NCBI GenBank assembly: GCA_021794075.1
Contig: JAJYRM010000006.1
Span: 1 to 64,000 of the forward strand
Length of the DNA: 64,000 nucleotides
Reading direction: 5' to 3'
DNA from: Bacteroidota bacterium
GTDB lineage: Bacteria > Bacteroidota > Ignavibacteria > Kryptoniales > JAKASW01
The first letter of the stretch is position 1; the number at the start of each line of letters is the position of its first letter. The position numbers and the translations under genes were made by a program. The notes beneath the pieces were generated by a model that was not told the origin of the DNA, did not search any database, and was given only the letters and a program-made list of their open reading frames with translations. This document shows, piece after piece, positions 27,970 to 35,390 of the stretch.

Positions 27970-28901
27970 CATCAAAAGAAACCGCTCAGCAGGAAGTCAC
28001 GACACACCGTTTGATCCAAGGCGACGCCAGAAATGTCTCGTTCATCAAAAATGAGTCTGTTCATCTCATTGTTACCTCGCCTCCGTATTGGACGCTGAAG
28101 CGTTACAACGAGAGCCCAAACCAGCTTGGGCACGTGGCGGACTACGAACAGTTCGTTAGTGAACTCGGAACAGTATGGAAGGAGATGCACCGCATATTGG
28201 TACCTGGGGGCCGGTTGGTCTGCGTAGTCGGAGATGTTTGTCTGTCACGGAGGAACTTTGGCCGTCACGTCGTATTCCCACTGCACTCGGACATCGCGGT
28301 CACTTGTCGCAAAGCTGGATTCGATAACCTGAACCCCATAATCTGGCACAAGATTGCCAACGCAAATTATGAGGTAAATAACGGATCAAAGTTCCTGGGG
28401 AAGCCTTACGAGCCAAACGCCATCATAAAGAACGACATAGAATTCATCCTCATGCAAAGAAAGCCTGGAGGGTATCGTCAGCCAACCGAACGCCAACGCA
28501 AACTTAGCATGATCTCTAAGGAGGAGTACAATAAGTGGTTCCAGCAGTTTTGGAACATCACTGGCGCATCCACCCGTGAGCACCCTGCTCCTTTTCCGCT
28601 GGAACTAGCTTACAGGCTTGTCAGGATGTTTTCTTTTGTTGGCGATACAGTTGTCGACCCCTTCTGCGGTACTGGCACAACGATGGTCGCTGCTCTTAAA
28701 ACTGGCAGGAACAGCGTTGGAATCGAAATAGACCCTGAATATTGCAAGATGGCCGAGGAGCGCTTGCGAAGGGAGAACGACGACATGTTCTCGTCAGCTA
28801 ACCTGGAGTTTATCTATCCCGCAAGAGAGGGTGAGCACAAGGCGGTCGTGGGCGAAAAACGAGAGAAATATAAATCCAAGGTGAAGCGGTCTCTGAAGTA
28901 A
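27966..28901 (+). CDS. Type II DNA methyltransferase, beta class (predicted N4-cytosine or N6-adenine)
   Basis: 311 residues. Catalytic motif IV is TSPPYW (residues 37-42), located before the SAM-binding motif I DPFCGTGTTMVAAL (231-244). That order defines the beta class. The SPPY form is most often found in N4-cytosine enzymes. ILVPGGRLVCVVGD is motif V/VI-like, and SVGIEIDPEYC follows motif I. It overlaps the endonuclease gene (ATGA), so the two form one operon protecting the endonuclease's target. The attC-like site begins only 18 bases after its stop. Confidence 0.93.
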   Translation: MTSKETAQQEVTTHRLIQGDARNVSFIKNESVHLIVTSPPYWTLKRYNESPNQLGHVADYEQFVSELGTVWKEMHRILVPGGRLVCVVGDVCLSRRNFGRHVVFPLHSDIAVTCRKAGFDNLNPIIWHKIANANYEVNNGSKFLGKPYEPNAIIKNDIEFILMQRKPGGYRQPTERQRKLSMISKEEYNKWFQQFWNITGASTREHPAPFPLELAYRLVRMFSFVGDTVVDPFCGTGTTMVAALKTGRNSVGIEIDPEYCKMAEERLRRENDDMFSSANLEFIYPAREGEHKAVVGEKREKYKSKVKRSLK

Positions 28902-28918
28902 ACAGGTGCCGCCGCTTC

Positions 28919-29050
28919 GCCTAACAAGCGGCAAAAAGACCCTCCGCATTTATATATGTCGTGGTCGCTTCATCCCGATTCGGCACCATGGTCGGAGCTT
29001 CGCGCATTTATAGTGCCGAATCGGGACGACTTTTGCCGCACTCGTTAAAC
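28919..29050 (+). other. Integron attC recombination site (predicted)
   Basis: 132 bases with all the parts of an attC. The left core R'' is GCCTAAC (28919-28925, fits RYYYAAC). The inner box L'' is AGCGGCAAAAAG. A long central palindrome has 14-base perfect arms (TCCCGATTCGGCAC at 28973-28986 and its complement at 29013-29026). The inner box L' is CTTTTGCCGCA, complementary to L'' except for one extra base on the L'' side, as is usual. The right core R' is GTTAAAC (29044-29050, fits GTTRRRY). Length is within the known attC range. It follows the methyltransferase stop by 17 bases. Confidence 0.72.
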
Positions 29051-29100
29051 GCCATTGAGCCCACTCTGTGAAAATAGACCCGTAGCCCTATGGAGGAAAA

Positions 29101-29748
29101 TTGAAATCTTCGCTTGAACTGTCCTTTGAGCTTTCCGATCAAATACTTGTATTTCCTCTTGGCAAGTGTGGCCCTAGCGATGATCCGGATATGCAATATG
29201 CTTATACATCATCATTCCGGGATATGGCTAAGAGATTCGTAGCGGCGATCAAACGCATCGGGGATCCCGACCTTTCATCCATGGTTGCGGACTTGGATAC
29301 CTCACCAGAGTATATTGCACAGGCCCACGAATTGCGTGCGGAACTTCTACCCGTTATTGATGCGTTCAAAGAAGCTTCCCTTGACCCTAACTACCCAACC
29401 AATGTGAAGAGCAACTCTGGCTTCTTGAATGCGGAGGTCCTCGCTAGCCTGAGAAACCTCGAAATCAAAGAGTTGGATACAAGGAAGCTCACCAAGATGT
29501 GCGAGGAATTGAATGACAATTTCTCGAGGGGGAATTACATTTCATCTGCTTTGATCCTCCGTGCAATAATCAACCACGTGCCCCCAATATTCGGCTTGGA
29601 CAGGTTCTCTCAAGTTGTTGCCAATTCAGGAAAAAGTATCGGGCGAGTATTGGCTCGCTTGAATGATGATGCGCGCCCTATATCAGACTTACACACTCAC
29701 CTTCTAATGCGGCGCAATGAGAGTCTTCCAACGAAGAATCAATTGTAA
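29101..29748 (+). CDS. Unknown cassette-borne protein (215 aa)
   Basis: Starts at TTG 29101 after GGAGG (29092-29096). No signal peptide or membrane helix; predicted mostly helical. The C-terminal third (GNYISSALILRAIINHVPPIFG ... RVLARLNDDARPISDLHTHL, read as two short segments) recalls a domain I have seen in uncharacterised proteins near defence or signalling modules. I cannot name it. It lies alone between two integron-like cores, next to a restriction-modification pair, so a defence or stabilising function is possible but unproven. Confidence 0.75.
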   Translation: MKSSLELSFELSDQILVFPLGKCGPSDDPDMQYAYTSSFRDMAKRFVAAIKRIGDPDLSSMVADLDTSPEYIAQAHELRAELLPVIDAFKEASLDPNYPTNVKSNSGFLNAEVLASLRNLEIKELDTRKLTKMCEELNDNFSRGNYISSALILRAIINHVPPIFGLDRFSQVVANSGKSIGRVLARLNDDARPISDLHTHLLMRRNESLPTKNQL

Positions 29749-29857
29749 CTATACAAACCCGCATTGGAAGTTCTGATTCAAGAAGTAATTATCAGAATGA
29801 AAGGATGATCAAGTTGTCGCGTGGTCGAGGCAGCGAGTGTGTTGTTTACAAGCTGAC

Positions 29858-30097
29858 GCAACGGCGTATAGCACGCAGTAAAAAGATGCTCCGCATTTAT
29901 GTATATCGCGGTCGCTATCCGACACATGAGGTGCGGAAAGCTGATTATCACATGAAGTTATCGTGGATCGGGTCACCCAGATTGCCGCGCGCCATGGATG
30001 CTGCCCAAGCGGGCATCAGTTGGTAGTTCGTTTTGTGGCACACTTTGCAACCCCGGGAGGCGGTGTTATCCGGAAACCGTGTAGTCGATAGTTAGGC
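29858..30097 (+). other. Diverged attC-like segment ending in GTTAGGC
   Basis: From 29880 about 38 bases match the left half of the 28919 attC at roughly 33 positions (both share AAAAAGA, then CTCCGCATTTAT and GGTCGCT). After that the similarity is lost. A six-base inverted pair TCCGCA/TGCGGA flanks the following stretch. The left core near ACGCAAC (29857) has one mismatch to RYYYAAC. The next perfect GTTRRRY is GTTAGGC at 30091-30097, too far for a normal single attC. I read it as a truncated or rearranged attC. The whole gap 29749-30138 holds no credible gene. Confidence 0.35.
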
Positions 30098-30138
30098 CTT
30101 AATCGAATCTACTAACAGCCGTAAGGAGATTTTCTGCG

Positions 30139-30885
30139 ATGGACATCCCACGAATATTCAACGTCACTGAAAGTGCCCACCGGATCCACAACCCGATCAC
30201 AGCCGAAAAGCTCGCCACTCTCGGCGCGGCGCTGCGACTGGAGCCGGGGGCCCGGGTCCTTGACCTCGGCAGCGGTTCGGGAGAGATGCTGTGTACCTGG
30301 GCATGCGATCACGGCGTCATCGGCACCGGCATCGACATGAGCCAGTTGTTCACAGAGCAAGCGAAACTCCGCGCTGAAGAACTTGGCGTCGCCGATCGGG
30401 TGAAGTTCATCCATGGCGATGCTGCCGGCTACGTCTCCGGCGAGAAGGTCAGCGTGGCAGCCTGTCTCGGCGCCACATGGATCGGCGGGGGAGTCGCCGG
30501 CACTATCGAGCTTCTGGCGCGGAGCTTACAGGCCGGAGGGATCATCCTCATCGGTGAGCCCTACTGGCGGAAGTTGCCGCCGACGGATGATGTTGCCAAG
30601 GGGTGCCTTGCCGATTCAATCTCCGAGTTTGTCACGCTTGCAGAACTTCTTGCGCGTTTCGGTCAACTCGGCTACGACGTCGTTGAAATGGTTCTGGCTG
30701 ACGAAGACGGCTGGGATAGATACGAGGCGGCCAAATGGCTCACCATGCGCCGATGGCTTGAGGCCAATCCCGACGACGACTTCGCCAAAGATATTCGAGC
30801 CAAGCTGACCTCCGAACCCGAGCGCTACGCCACCTACACGCGTGAATACCTTGGATGGGGTGTGTTCGCGCTGATGCCGCGGTGA
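30139..30885 (+). CDS. Class I SAM-dependent methyltransferase, small-molecule type
   Basis: 248 residues. Motif I is RVLDLGSGSGEMLCTWA (residues ~39-55), then GTGIDMSQLFTEQAK as the post-I acidic motif, and later GGIILIGEPYWRKLPPTDD. The C-terminal WLTMRRWLEANPDDDFA is found in many uncharacterised Ubie/COQ5-like methyltransferases. A TAAGGAG site precedes the ATG. Codon use is visibly more GC-rich than the two preceding cassettes, which suggests separate acquisition. Substrate unknown. It starts 41 bases after a GTTAGGC core. Confidence 0.82.
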   Translation: MDIPRIFNVTESAHRIHNPITAEKLATLGAALRLEPGARVLDLGSGSGEMLCTWACDHGVIGTGIDMSQLFTEQAKLRAEELGVADRVKFIHGDAAGYVSGEKVSVAACLGATWIGGGVAGTIELLARSLQAGGIILIGEPYWRKLPPTDDVAKGCLADSISEFVTLAELLARFGQLGYDVVEMVLADEDGWDRYEAAKWLTMRRWLEANPDDDFAKDIRAKLTSEPERYATYTREYLGWGVFALMPR

Positions 30886-31100
30886 TGCGCCGTTCTTGTG
30901 TTGCAAAACGCGATATACAGTATTTTTCCAGCGCCTTAGAGACCACCTCACGAAGCCTTCCTGCGCGAGTCAGGCCCGACATTCTTATATATCGTTCTTG
31001 CCCTATGCCGCTATTATTATTGATAGAACTGAAGCACGGTGGGACGGGGGGACGGTAGTGGCAACCGACTTTGGCATTCTGTCCAAAAAGGAGGCACTTG

Positions 31101-33257
31101 ATGAAAAATGTTCGATTACTTTTGATTGTACTCTTTGTTTCTACTTGGGCATCCAAATCATACGGTCAATGGGCTCCGAGCAACGGACCTTTCGGCGGGA
31201 GCGTTATGTGCCTTGCCACTTCAGGTGCAAACATTTTTGCCGGTGGCGGTTTTGGTGTTTACTTGTCCACCAATGATGGTGCAACCTGGTCAAATGTGAG
31301 CTCCGGCCTGGCAAACTACTCCGTCACAGCCCTCGCTGCTGTCCCAAACGGCAAGGGGGGCGTGAATATCTTTGCGGGAACCTATGGCGGTGGAATTTTT
31401 TCTTCTGCCAACAATGGCGCAAGCTGGAAGCAAATCAATAGCGGGTTAACGAGTTCTAAGGTGTCGTCTATCGCGGTCATGGGCGTCAATATTTTCGCGG
31501 GAACCCTCGATGGAATTTTTCTGTCAACCATCTACGGCCAGTCTTGGAGTCCAGTCGATTCAGGGATAGGTGACGCCGACGTCTTGTCTCTTGCAGTTTC
31601 AGGATCAAGCGTTTTTGCCGGAACAGGTTATGGATATGCCGTCTACTGCTCGAACGACACCGGGAAATCCTGGGCTCCAATTGATTCTGAACTGGCTTCC
31701 GCCGTATACTCCTCGGGACTGGCTGCCTACTCCAGCGGGACCAACAATACAGAGGTTATTGTGGGCGATGGTGCAAGCGGATTAGGTATTTTCCATTATA
31801 CCAACAATGGCCAAGGGTGGATTCGAATGGGTACAACATTGAAAGGGACTTGGATCCACAGCCTTACCGCAATTCCCAACAAGTTCGGCGGTGTTGAGCT
31901 ATTTGCGGGCACCGGCGGGGACGGAGTCTTCCGATCCACAGATGATGGAGTCAGCTGGGTGAAAGTAGGTGTCGGGCTCACAGAAACCACAGTCCTGGCC
32001 CTTGCTTTCTATACCGACCTGACCGGCAGCCTTAATCTGTTTGCAGGAACTCACGCGAGTGGAGTCTATATTTCCACCGATGAAGGTACAAAATGGACCC
32101 AGACGAACGAAGGTTTCCATAGTCCAGACGTCAACACCATTGCTCTTTCAGGAGCAAGTCTGTATGCTGGAACAAACACGGGTGTGTTTCTCTCAGCAGA
32201 TAATGGAAACTTGTGGACTCAGATCTATACCGGGGGGGTGCATTCGCTAACGGCGTCACCGAACGGATCGGGAGGGACGAATCTTTTTGTGGCCACTGAT
32301 CTTGGTCTCTTTCGTTCAACAGATGACGGAGCAAGCTGGAAAGGGGCAATTACCCTGACAGGCTTTCCCTTCCTTTCCTTGTGTACATATCTTGATCAGA
32401 GTGGAGATACCGCGATTTTTGTCGGATGTGACGGAGGAGGCGTCTACCGTTCAACCGACCAGGGCGCGACTTGGGCTAAAGTCAACACAGGCCTGACCGA
32501 CGGGCATATATATGTTCTTGGGCAATCGGGAACCAATCTCTACGCAGGCACATTTTTTGGCCCTTTCGTCTCGACCGATATGGGAGACAACTGGACTGCG
32601 ATCAACACGGGGCTGCCGGGTGTTGGCATATACTCCTTTGCAGCCGAAGGCACACATCTCTTTTTGGGTACTCTGCAAGGTGTGTTTGTTTCTGCGAACA
32701 ACGGCTCAAGTTGGTCCCATGCTGACACAGGTCTGTCGGACCCTCGCGTTTACGCGCTTGCTGCCTTTGGAACAGACCTTTTTGCTGGTACAGCTGCCGG
32801 TGTTTTTGTCTCAACAGACAACGGAGCATACTGGACATCGACGAATTCGGGCTCGATGGGCGCCTACGCGGTCCATGCCCTCGCAATATCCGATAAGAAT
32901 CTTTTCGCCGGGACTTACTACGGTGTTGGCATTTGGAAACGACCACTGTCCGAGATGGTAACTTTCGTGGGAAATGCTGGGACTCATGGGCCCGTGACGT
33001 TCTCGCTCGGTCAGAACTTTCCTAATCCCTTCAACCCCAGTACGATTATTACCTACCAATTGGCAAAGAACGAATATGTAGTATTGAGAGTGTTTGATAT
33101 GCTCGGGAGAAAAGTGGCAACATTGGTAGATGGACGCCAGGCTGCGGGCGACCATTCGGTAACTTTCAATGCTGGGAATCTGCCGAGTGGTGTTTATCTG
33201 TACAGATTAGTAGCTGGAGCGTTCCATGCCACAGGGAAACTTTTATTGCTTAGATGA
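31101..33257 (+). CDS. Secreted beta-propeller (BNR/sortilin-like) protein with type IX sorting domain
   Basis: 718 residues starting at ATG 31101 after AAAAGGAGG; the frame upstream to 31071 is not needed. Signal peptide MKNVRLLLIVLFVSTWASKSYGQ (split here: MKNVRLLLIVLFVSTW, then ASKSYGQ). About twelve repeats of the form FAGT..GVF.STD.G..W follow (for example IFAGTLDGIFLST and LFAGTAAGVFVSTDNG), as in Vps10/BNR propellers. The last ~85 residues carry QNFPNPFNPSTIITYQL ... FDMLGRKVATLVDGRQAAG ... GVYLYRLVAG, a T9SS-type CTD that directs export across the outer membrane. Probably surface-exposed or secreted. The target is unknown. Confidence 0.93.
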   Translation: MKNVRLLLIVLFVSTWASKSYGQWAPSNGPFGGSVMCLATSGANIFAGGGFGVYLSTNDGATWSNVSSGLANYSVTALAAVPNGKGGVNIFAGTYGGGIFSSANNGASWKQINSGLTSSKVSSIAVMGVNIFAGTLDGIFLSTIYGQSWSPVDSGIGDADVLSLAVSGSSVFAGTGYGYAVYCSNDTGKSWAPIDSELASAVYSSGLAAYSSGTNNTEVIVGDGASGLGIFHYTNNGQGWIRMGTTLKGTWIHSLTAIPNKFGGVELFAGTGGDGVFRSTDDGVSWVKVGVGLTETTVLALAFYTDLTGSLNLFAGTHASGVYISTDEGTKWTQTNEGFHSPDVNTIALSGASLYAGTNTGVFLSADNGNLWTQIYTGGVHSLTASPNGSGGTNLFVATDLGLFRSTDDGASWKGAITLTGFPFLSLCTYLDQSGDTAIFVGCDGGGVYRSTDQGATWAKVNTGLTDGHIYVLGQSGTNLYAGTFFGPFVSTDMGDNWTAINTGLPGVGIYSFAAEGTHLFLGTLQGVFVSANNGSSWSHADTGLSDPRVYALAAFGTDLFAGTAAGVFVSTDNGAYWTSTNSGSMGAYAVHALAISDKNLFAGTYYGVGIWKRPLSEMVTFVGNAGTHGPVTFSLGQNFPNPFNPSTIITYQLAKNEYVVLRVFDMLGRKVATLVDGRQAAGDHSVTFNAGNLPSGVYLYRLVAGAFHATGKLLLLR

Positions 33258-33575
33258 CGCAAACGGTAGCTGTACCTGGCAAGTAGGAAGAACACGCTTG
33301 CCAGAAGCGAGACAATTACACGGAGATACGCTGCGGAAGAAACGAAAGAGGCAGGGAGAGGAGAATATACTCTCTGTGGAACTCTGTGCTTCTCCGCGGG
33401 GCTCCGTGAAATATTCAAAGCCGAGGCAGCTCCCTGCAGGCAGGCTCCCTACTTGCATATGTTCAGCTTACATGTCTCCAACGAGCCGCAACTTCGGCGA
33501 AATGCCCAAAGCCACAGGTACTGTGGCGCATGATTGAAATGATTTAATCGGTATCGGATCCTAAAGGAGACTAAC
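33258..33575. repeat. Non-coding stretch with a low-complexity CTCTGTG/CTCCGTG repeat
   Basis: 318 bases without a credible gene. Around 33360-33410 the sequence strings together near-repeats (CTCTCTGTGG, CTCTGTGCTTCTC, GGCTCCGTGAA). Phrases of this sort recur between genes of many environmental bacteria. A partner AGGCAGCTCCCTGC-AGGCAG-GCTCCCTAC direct repeat lies at 33424-33452. A promoter for the cupin gene must lie near the 3' end. Confidence 0.45.
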
Positions 33576-33923
33576 ATGAGAACCTCTCTGAAAAAGTCAC
33601 CCGCAACGACAAGAGGTGTTACGGAGAAAGTACTCACCGAGGTTGATCTTGGCCCTGAGGTTAAGGGCATGGCAGGGCGCAAGCTTCGGATGCGCCTGAT
33701 TACCATCGCACCTGGAGGCGCCACGGCGATTCACAATCACGAAGACAGGCCCGGCACGGTCTACGTTCTGCGAGGAAGGATCATGGACCATCGTGGCGGT
33801 GTGGCGAAGGAGTATGGACCAGGCCTGGGTTGGCCGGAGGACAGAGCTACAGAACACTGGATCGAGAATAGAGGAAAGACTCCTGCGGTCGAGATCTCTG
33901 TAGATATCATCAAGCAGCGTTAG
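33576..33923 (+). CDS. Single-domain cupin protein
   Basis: 115 residues forming one cupin barrel. Metal-binding motif 1 is HNHEDRPGTVYVLRGRI (residues ~49-65, two His and the downstream Gly). Motif 2 is TEHWIENRGKTPAVEIS, with a histidine and an asparagine at the usual places. It begins ATG 33576 after AAAGGAG. Such cupins bind a metal and act as small enzymes or sensors; substrate unknown. The gene stands alone in a repeat-rich region. Confidence 0.85.
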   Translation: MRTSLKKSPATTRGVTEKVLTEVDLGPEVKGMAGRKLRMRLITIAPGGATAIHNHEDRPGTVYVLRGRIMDHRGGVAKEYGPGLGWPEDRATEHWIENRGKTPAVEISVDIIKQR

Positions 33924-34357
33924 GCTAAAGCCAGGCTCGTCATATCCATGTGTAGTGTTCGCCCGTCTCCGACGAGGGGGCAAAGTTCCGTCACTTTGGG
34001 GATGGAGCAGAAGGAAATCAAACTGCGGACTCTGAAATCTGTTTGATTACAGGCATCTTATGCTCCTCATTTACGATAGTAATATCATATCGCTTTATTT
34101 AGAGAGTCGACCTTGCTGCAATCATCGTATGACATCCTAAACCACGACGCGCAAGGTAAACTTCTACAAGCTCAGCATGTTCGGCTTAAGAGGCGAACGC
34201 ACTTAGATGCGGATGGATCGCGCTGTTTTGCGTCATGTCCGACCAGGCGGACATGACGCCCAGCCTTCTATGAGAGATTCTGCGTGGTCCGAGATGACTG
34301 ATTACTATTCAGGTAAGAAGTGAAGTGAAAGGGGCTATTAGCCGTCCGCTGCCAACC
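33924..34357. other. Gene-free intergenic region with one perfect inverted repeat
   Basis: 434 bases between the cupin gene and the convergent purE. No frame with a ribosome site is seen. It contains the inverted repeat listed at 34230-34259 and a short rRNA-like string near 34190 that I do not count as a gene. Likely decayed accessory DNA. Confidence 0.45.
34230..34259. repeat. Perfect 12-bp inverted repeat with 6-base loop
   Basis: The arms GCGTCATGTCCG (34230-34241) and CGGACATGACGC (34248-34259) are exactly complementary, around the loop ACCAGG. No T run follows, so it is not a standard terminator, though it could end transcription in a factor-dependent way. It may also be a protein-binding site or the end of a small mobile element. 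Confidence 0.7.
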
Positions 34358-35389
34358 TCATTTCAGAAACGGGAGTATCCCATCTTTCTGAATTCTAGCG
34401 TCTTTTTCTTTGACGGACTTGGCCAACCCATCTCTGTATGCTTTGACTCTATCCTGGATTGCCCTATCGAACAAGCCGGCAATCTGAGCCGCGAACAAGC
34501 CGGCGTTCATGTAGCGGTTTATTCCCATGCCTGCTATCGGATGGCCTTTCAACTTTCCCGTGGGAGCGGTCGAACAGAGCATGTTATAGAATATGTCGCC
34601 TTCAACCCTCGGATCGTTCCCGGCGAAACCTTTTGCCAGAGGGAGACCTATCGATGGGATGTCGGTCATCTCCGACACTTTCGCTGGGAAATCGTTTGTT
34701 GGCTTCTCTCGGCCCAGCCCGCCGATGACTATAACTGCCACGGCTCCTTCATTCTCCAATTCTCTAACAAATGATTTAACTCTCACCACATCCTCGGCCG
34801 ACACTTCGGAAACTTGTGTCGTGAGTCCGAATTTTTCCATCGACGAAGTCATCTCAGAGTATTTGCGTTCATCGATTTCTGTTCCAGCCGCCTTAATGAT
34901 TCCAACTTTCGATGCCGTCTTAGCGAGAACGGTCCCTTCAATTCCCCTGTACGCCCTTATCCTGTTGCGCATTTCCGAATCGTTATTGTACGCGATTTCC
35001 GAAGCAAGGATGGCCGCGCTTTCCGATTCACCGATGCCGACACAGCCGACCGGGATTCCGTCCGGCATTTGGATTATGGAGTAAAGAGAATCCTGGCCGC
35101 TGAGGTTCGAAGTAGTAACGGGCAACCCGATTACCGGAAGGACGGTCTCGGACGCGGTCATGCCGGGGAGATGAGCCGAACCTCCGGCGGCGGCTATGCT
35201 TACGAAGAAGCCGTTGTCCGAAAGCCTGCGAGCTTCCGCGGCCATCGCCTGCGGCGTCCGGTGAGCGGACAAAATCCTCGGCGAGTAAGGAATTCCCAAC
35301 GATTCAAAGAACTCATAGGCTTTCCTGATCTTAGGTATATCGGAATCGCTTCCCGTCCTGACTTCAATCAAACCCCTCTGGCTCTTCAC
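34358..35389 (-). CDS. purE: AIR carboxylase-type protein with two tandem PurE domains
   Basis: 343 residues, about twice a normal PurE (~160). The first domain has the full N5-CAIR mutase pattern: RTGSDSDIPKIRKAYEFFE, catalytic-histidine motif ILSAHRTPQ, AAAGGSAHLPGMTA, IGLPVTTSNLSGQDSLYSI. The second domain (residues ~170-300) repeats the fold (VVRVKSFVRELE; VIVIGGLGREKPTNDFPAKV; IGLPLAKGFAGNDP) but replaces SAHRTP by a non-catalytic sequence. The active enzyme moves the carboxyl group of N5-CAIR to C4 in purine synthesis. GTG start one base after the purK stop. The second half may be structural or regulatory. Confidence 0.9.
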   Translation of the reverse strand: MKSQRGLIEVRTGSDSDIPKIRKAYEFFESLGIPYSPRILSAHRTPQAMAAEARRLSDNGFFVSIAAAGGSAHLPGMTASETVLPVIGLPVTTSNLSGQDSLYSIIQMPDGIPVGCVGIGESESAAILASEIAYNNDSEMRNRIRAYRGIEGTVLAKTASKVGIIKAAGTEIDERKYSEMTSSMEKFGLTTQVSEVSAEDVVRVKSFVRELENEGAVAVIVIGGLGREKPTNDFPAKVSEMTDIPSIGLPLAKGFAGNDPRVEGDIFYNMLCSTAPTGKLKGHPIAGMGINRYMNAGLFAAQIAGLFDRAIQDRVKAYRDGLAKSVKEKDARIQKDGILPFLK

Positions 35390-35390
35390 G

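Larger units (their letters stand above)
27157..30097 (+). mobile_element. Putative integron gene-cassette array (no integrase in window)
   Basis: Three gene units follow one another in the same direction, and each begins shortly after a GTTRRRY core. GTTAGGC at 27157 precedes the R-M pair, GTTAAAC at 29044 precedes the 215-aa gene, and GTTAGGC at 30091 precedes the SAM methyltransferase. The spacing from core to start codon is 68, 50 and 41 bases. A convincing attC closes the first unit, and a diverged attC relative lies in the second. No integron integrase is present between 26.8 and 34.3 kb, so this would be an integrase-less cassette cluster, or an array continuing in an eroded form. The third unit shows no closing attC. 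Confidence 0.5.

Noticed and set aside
29805-30026. A 73-codon plus-strand frame
   Set aside because: It overlies the attC-like segment, lacks a ribosome site and has a basic, random-looking composition.
34165-34215. Reverse-strand string GCATCTAAGTGCG resembling the 3' end of 23S rRNA
   Set aside because: Only about 13 bases match; the flanks do not fit rRNA, so chance or a very small fragment is as likely.
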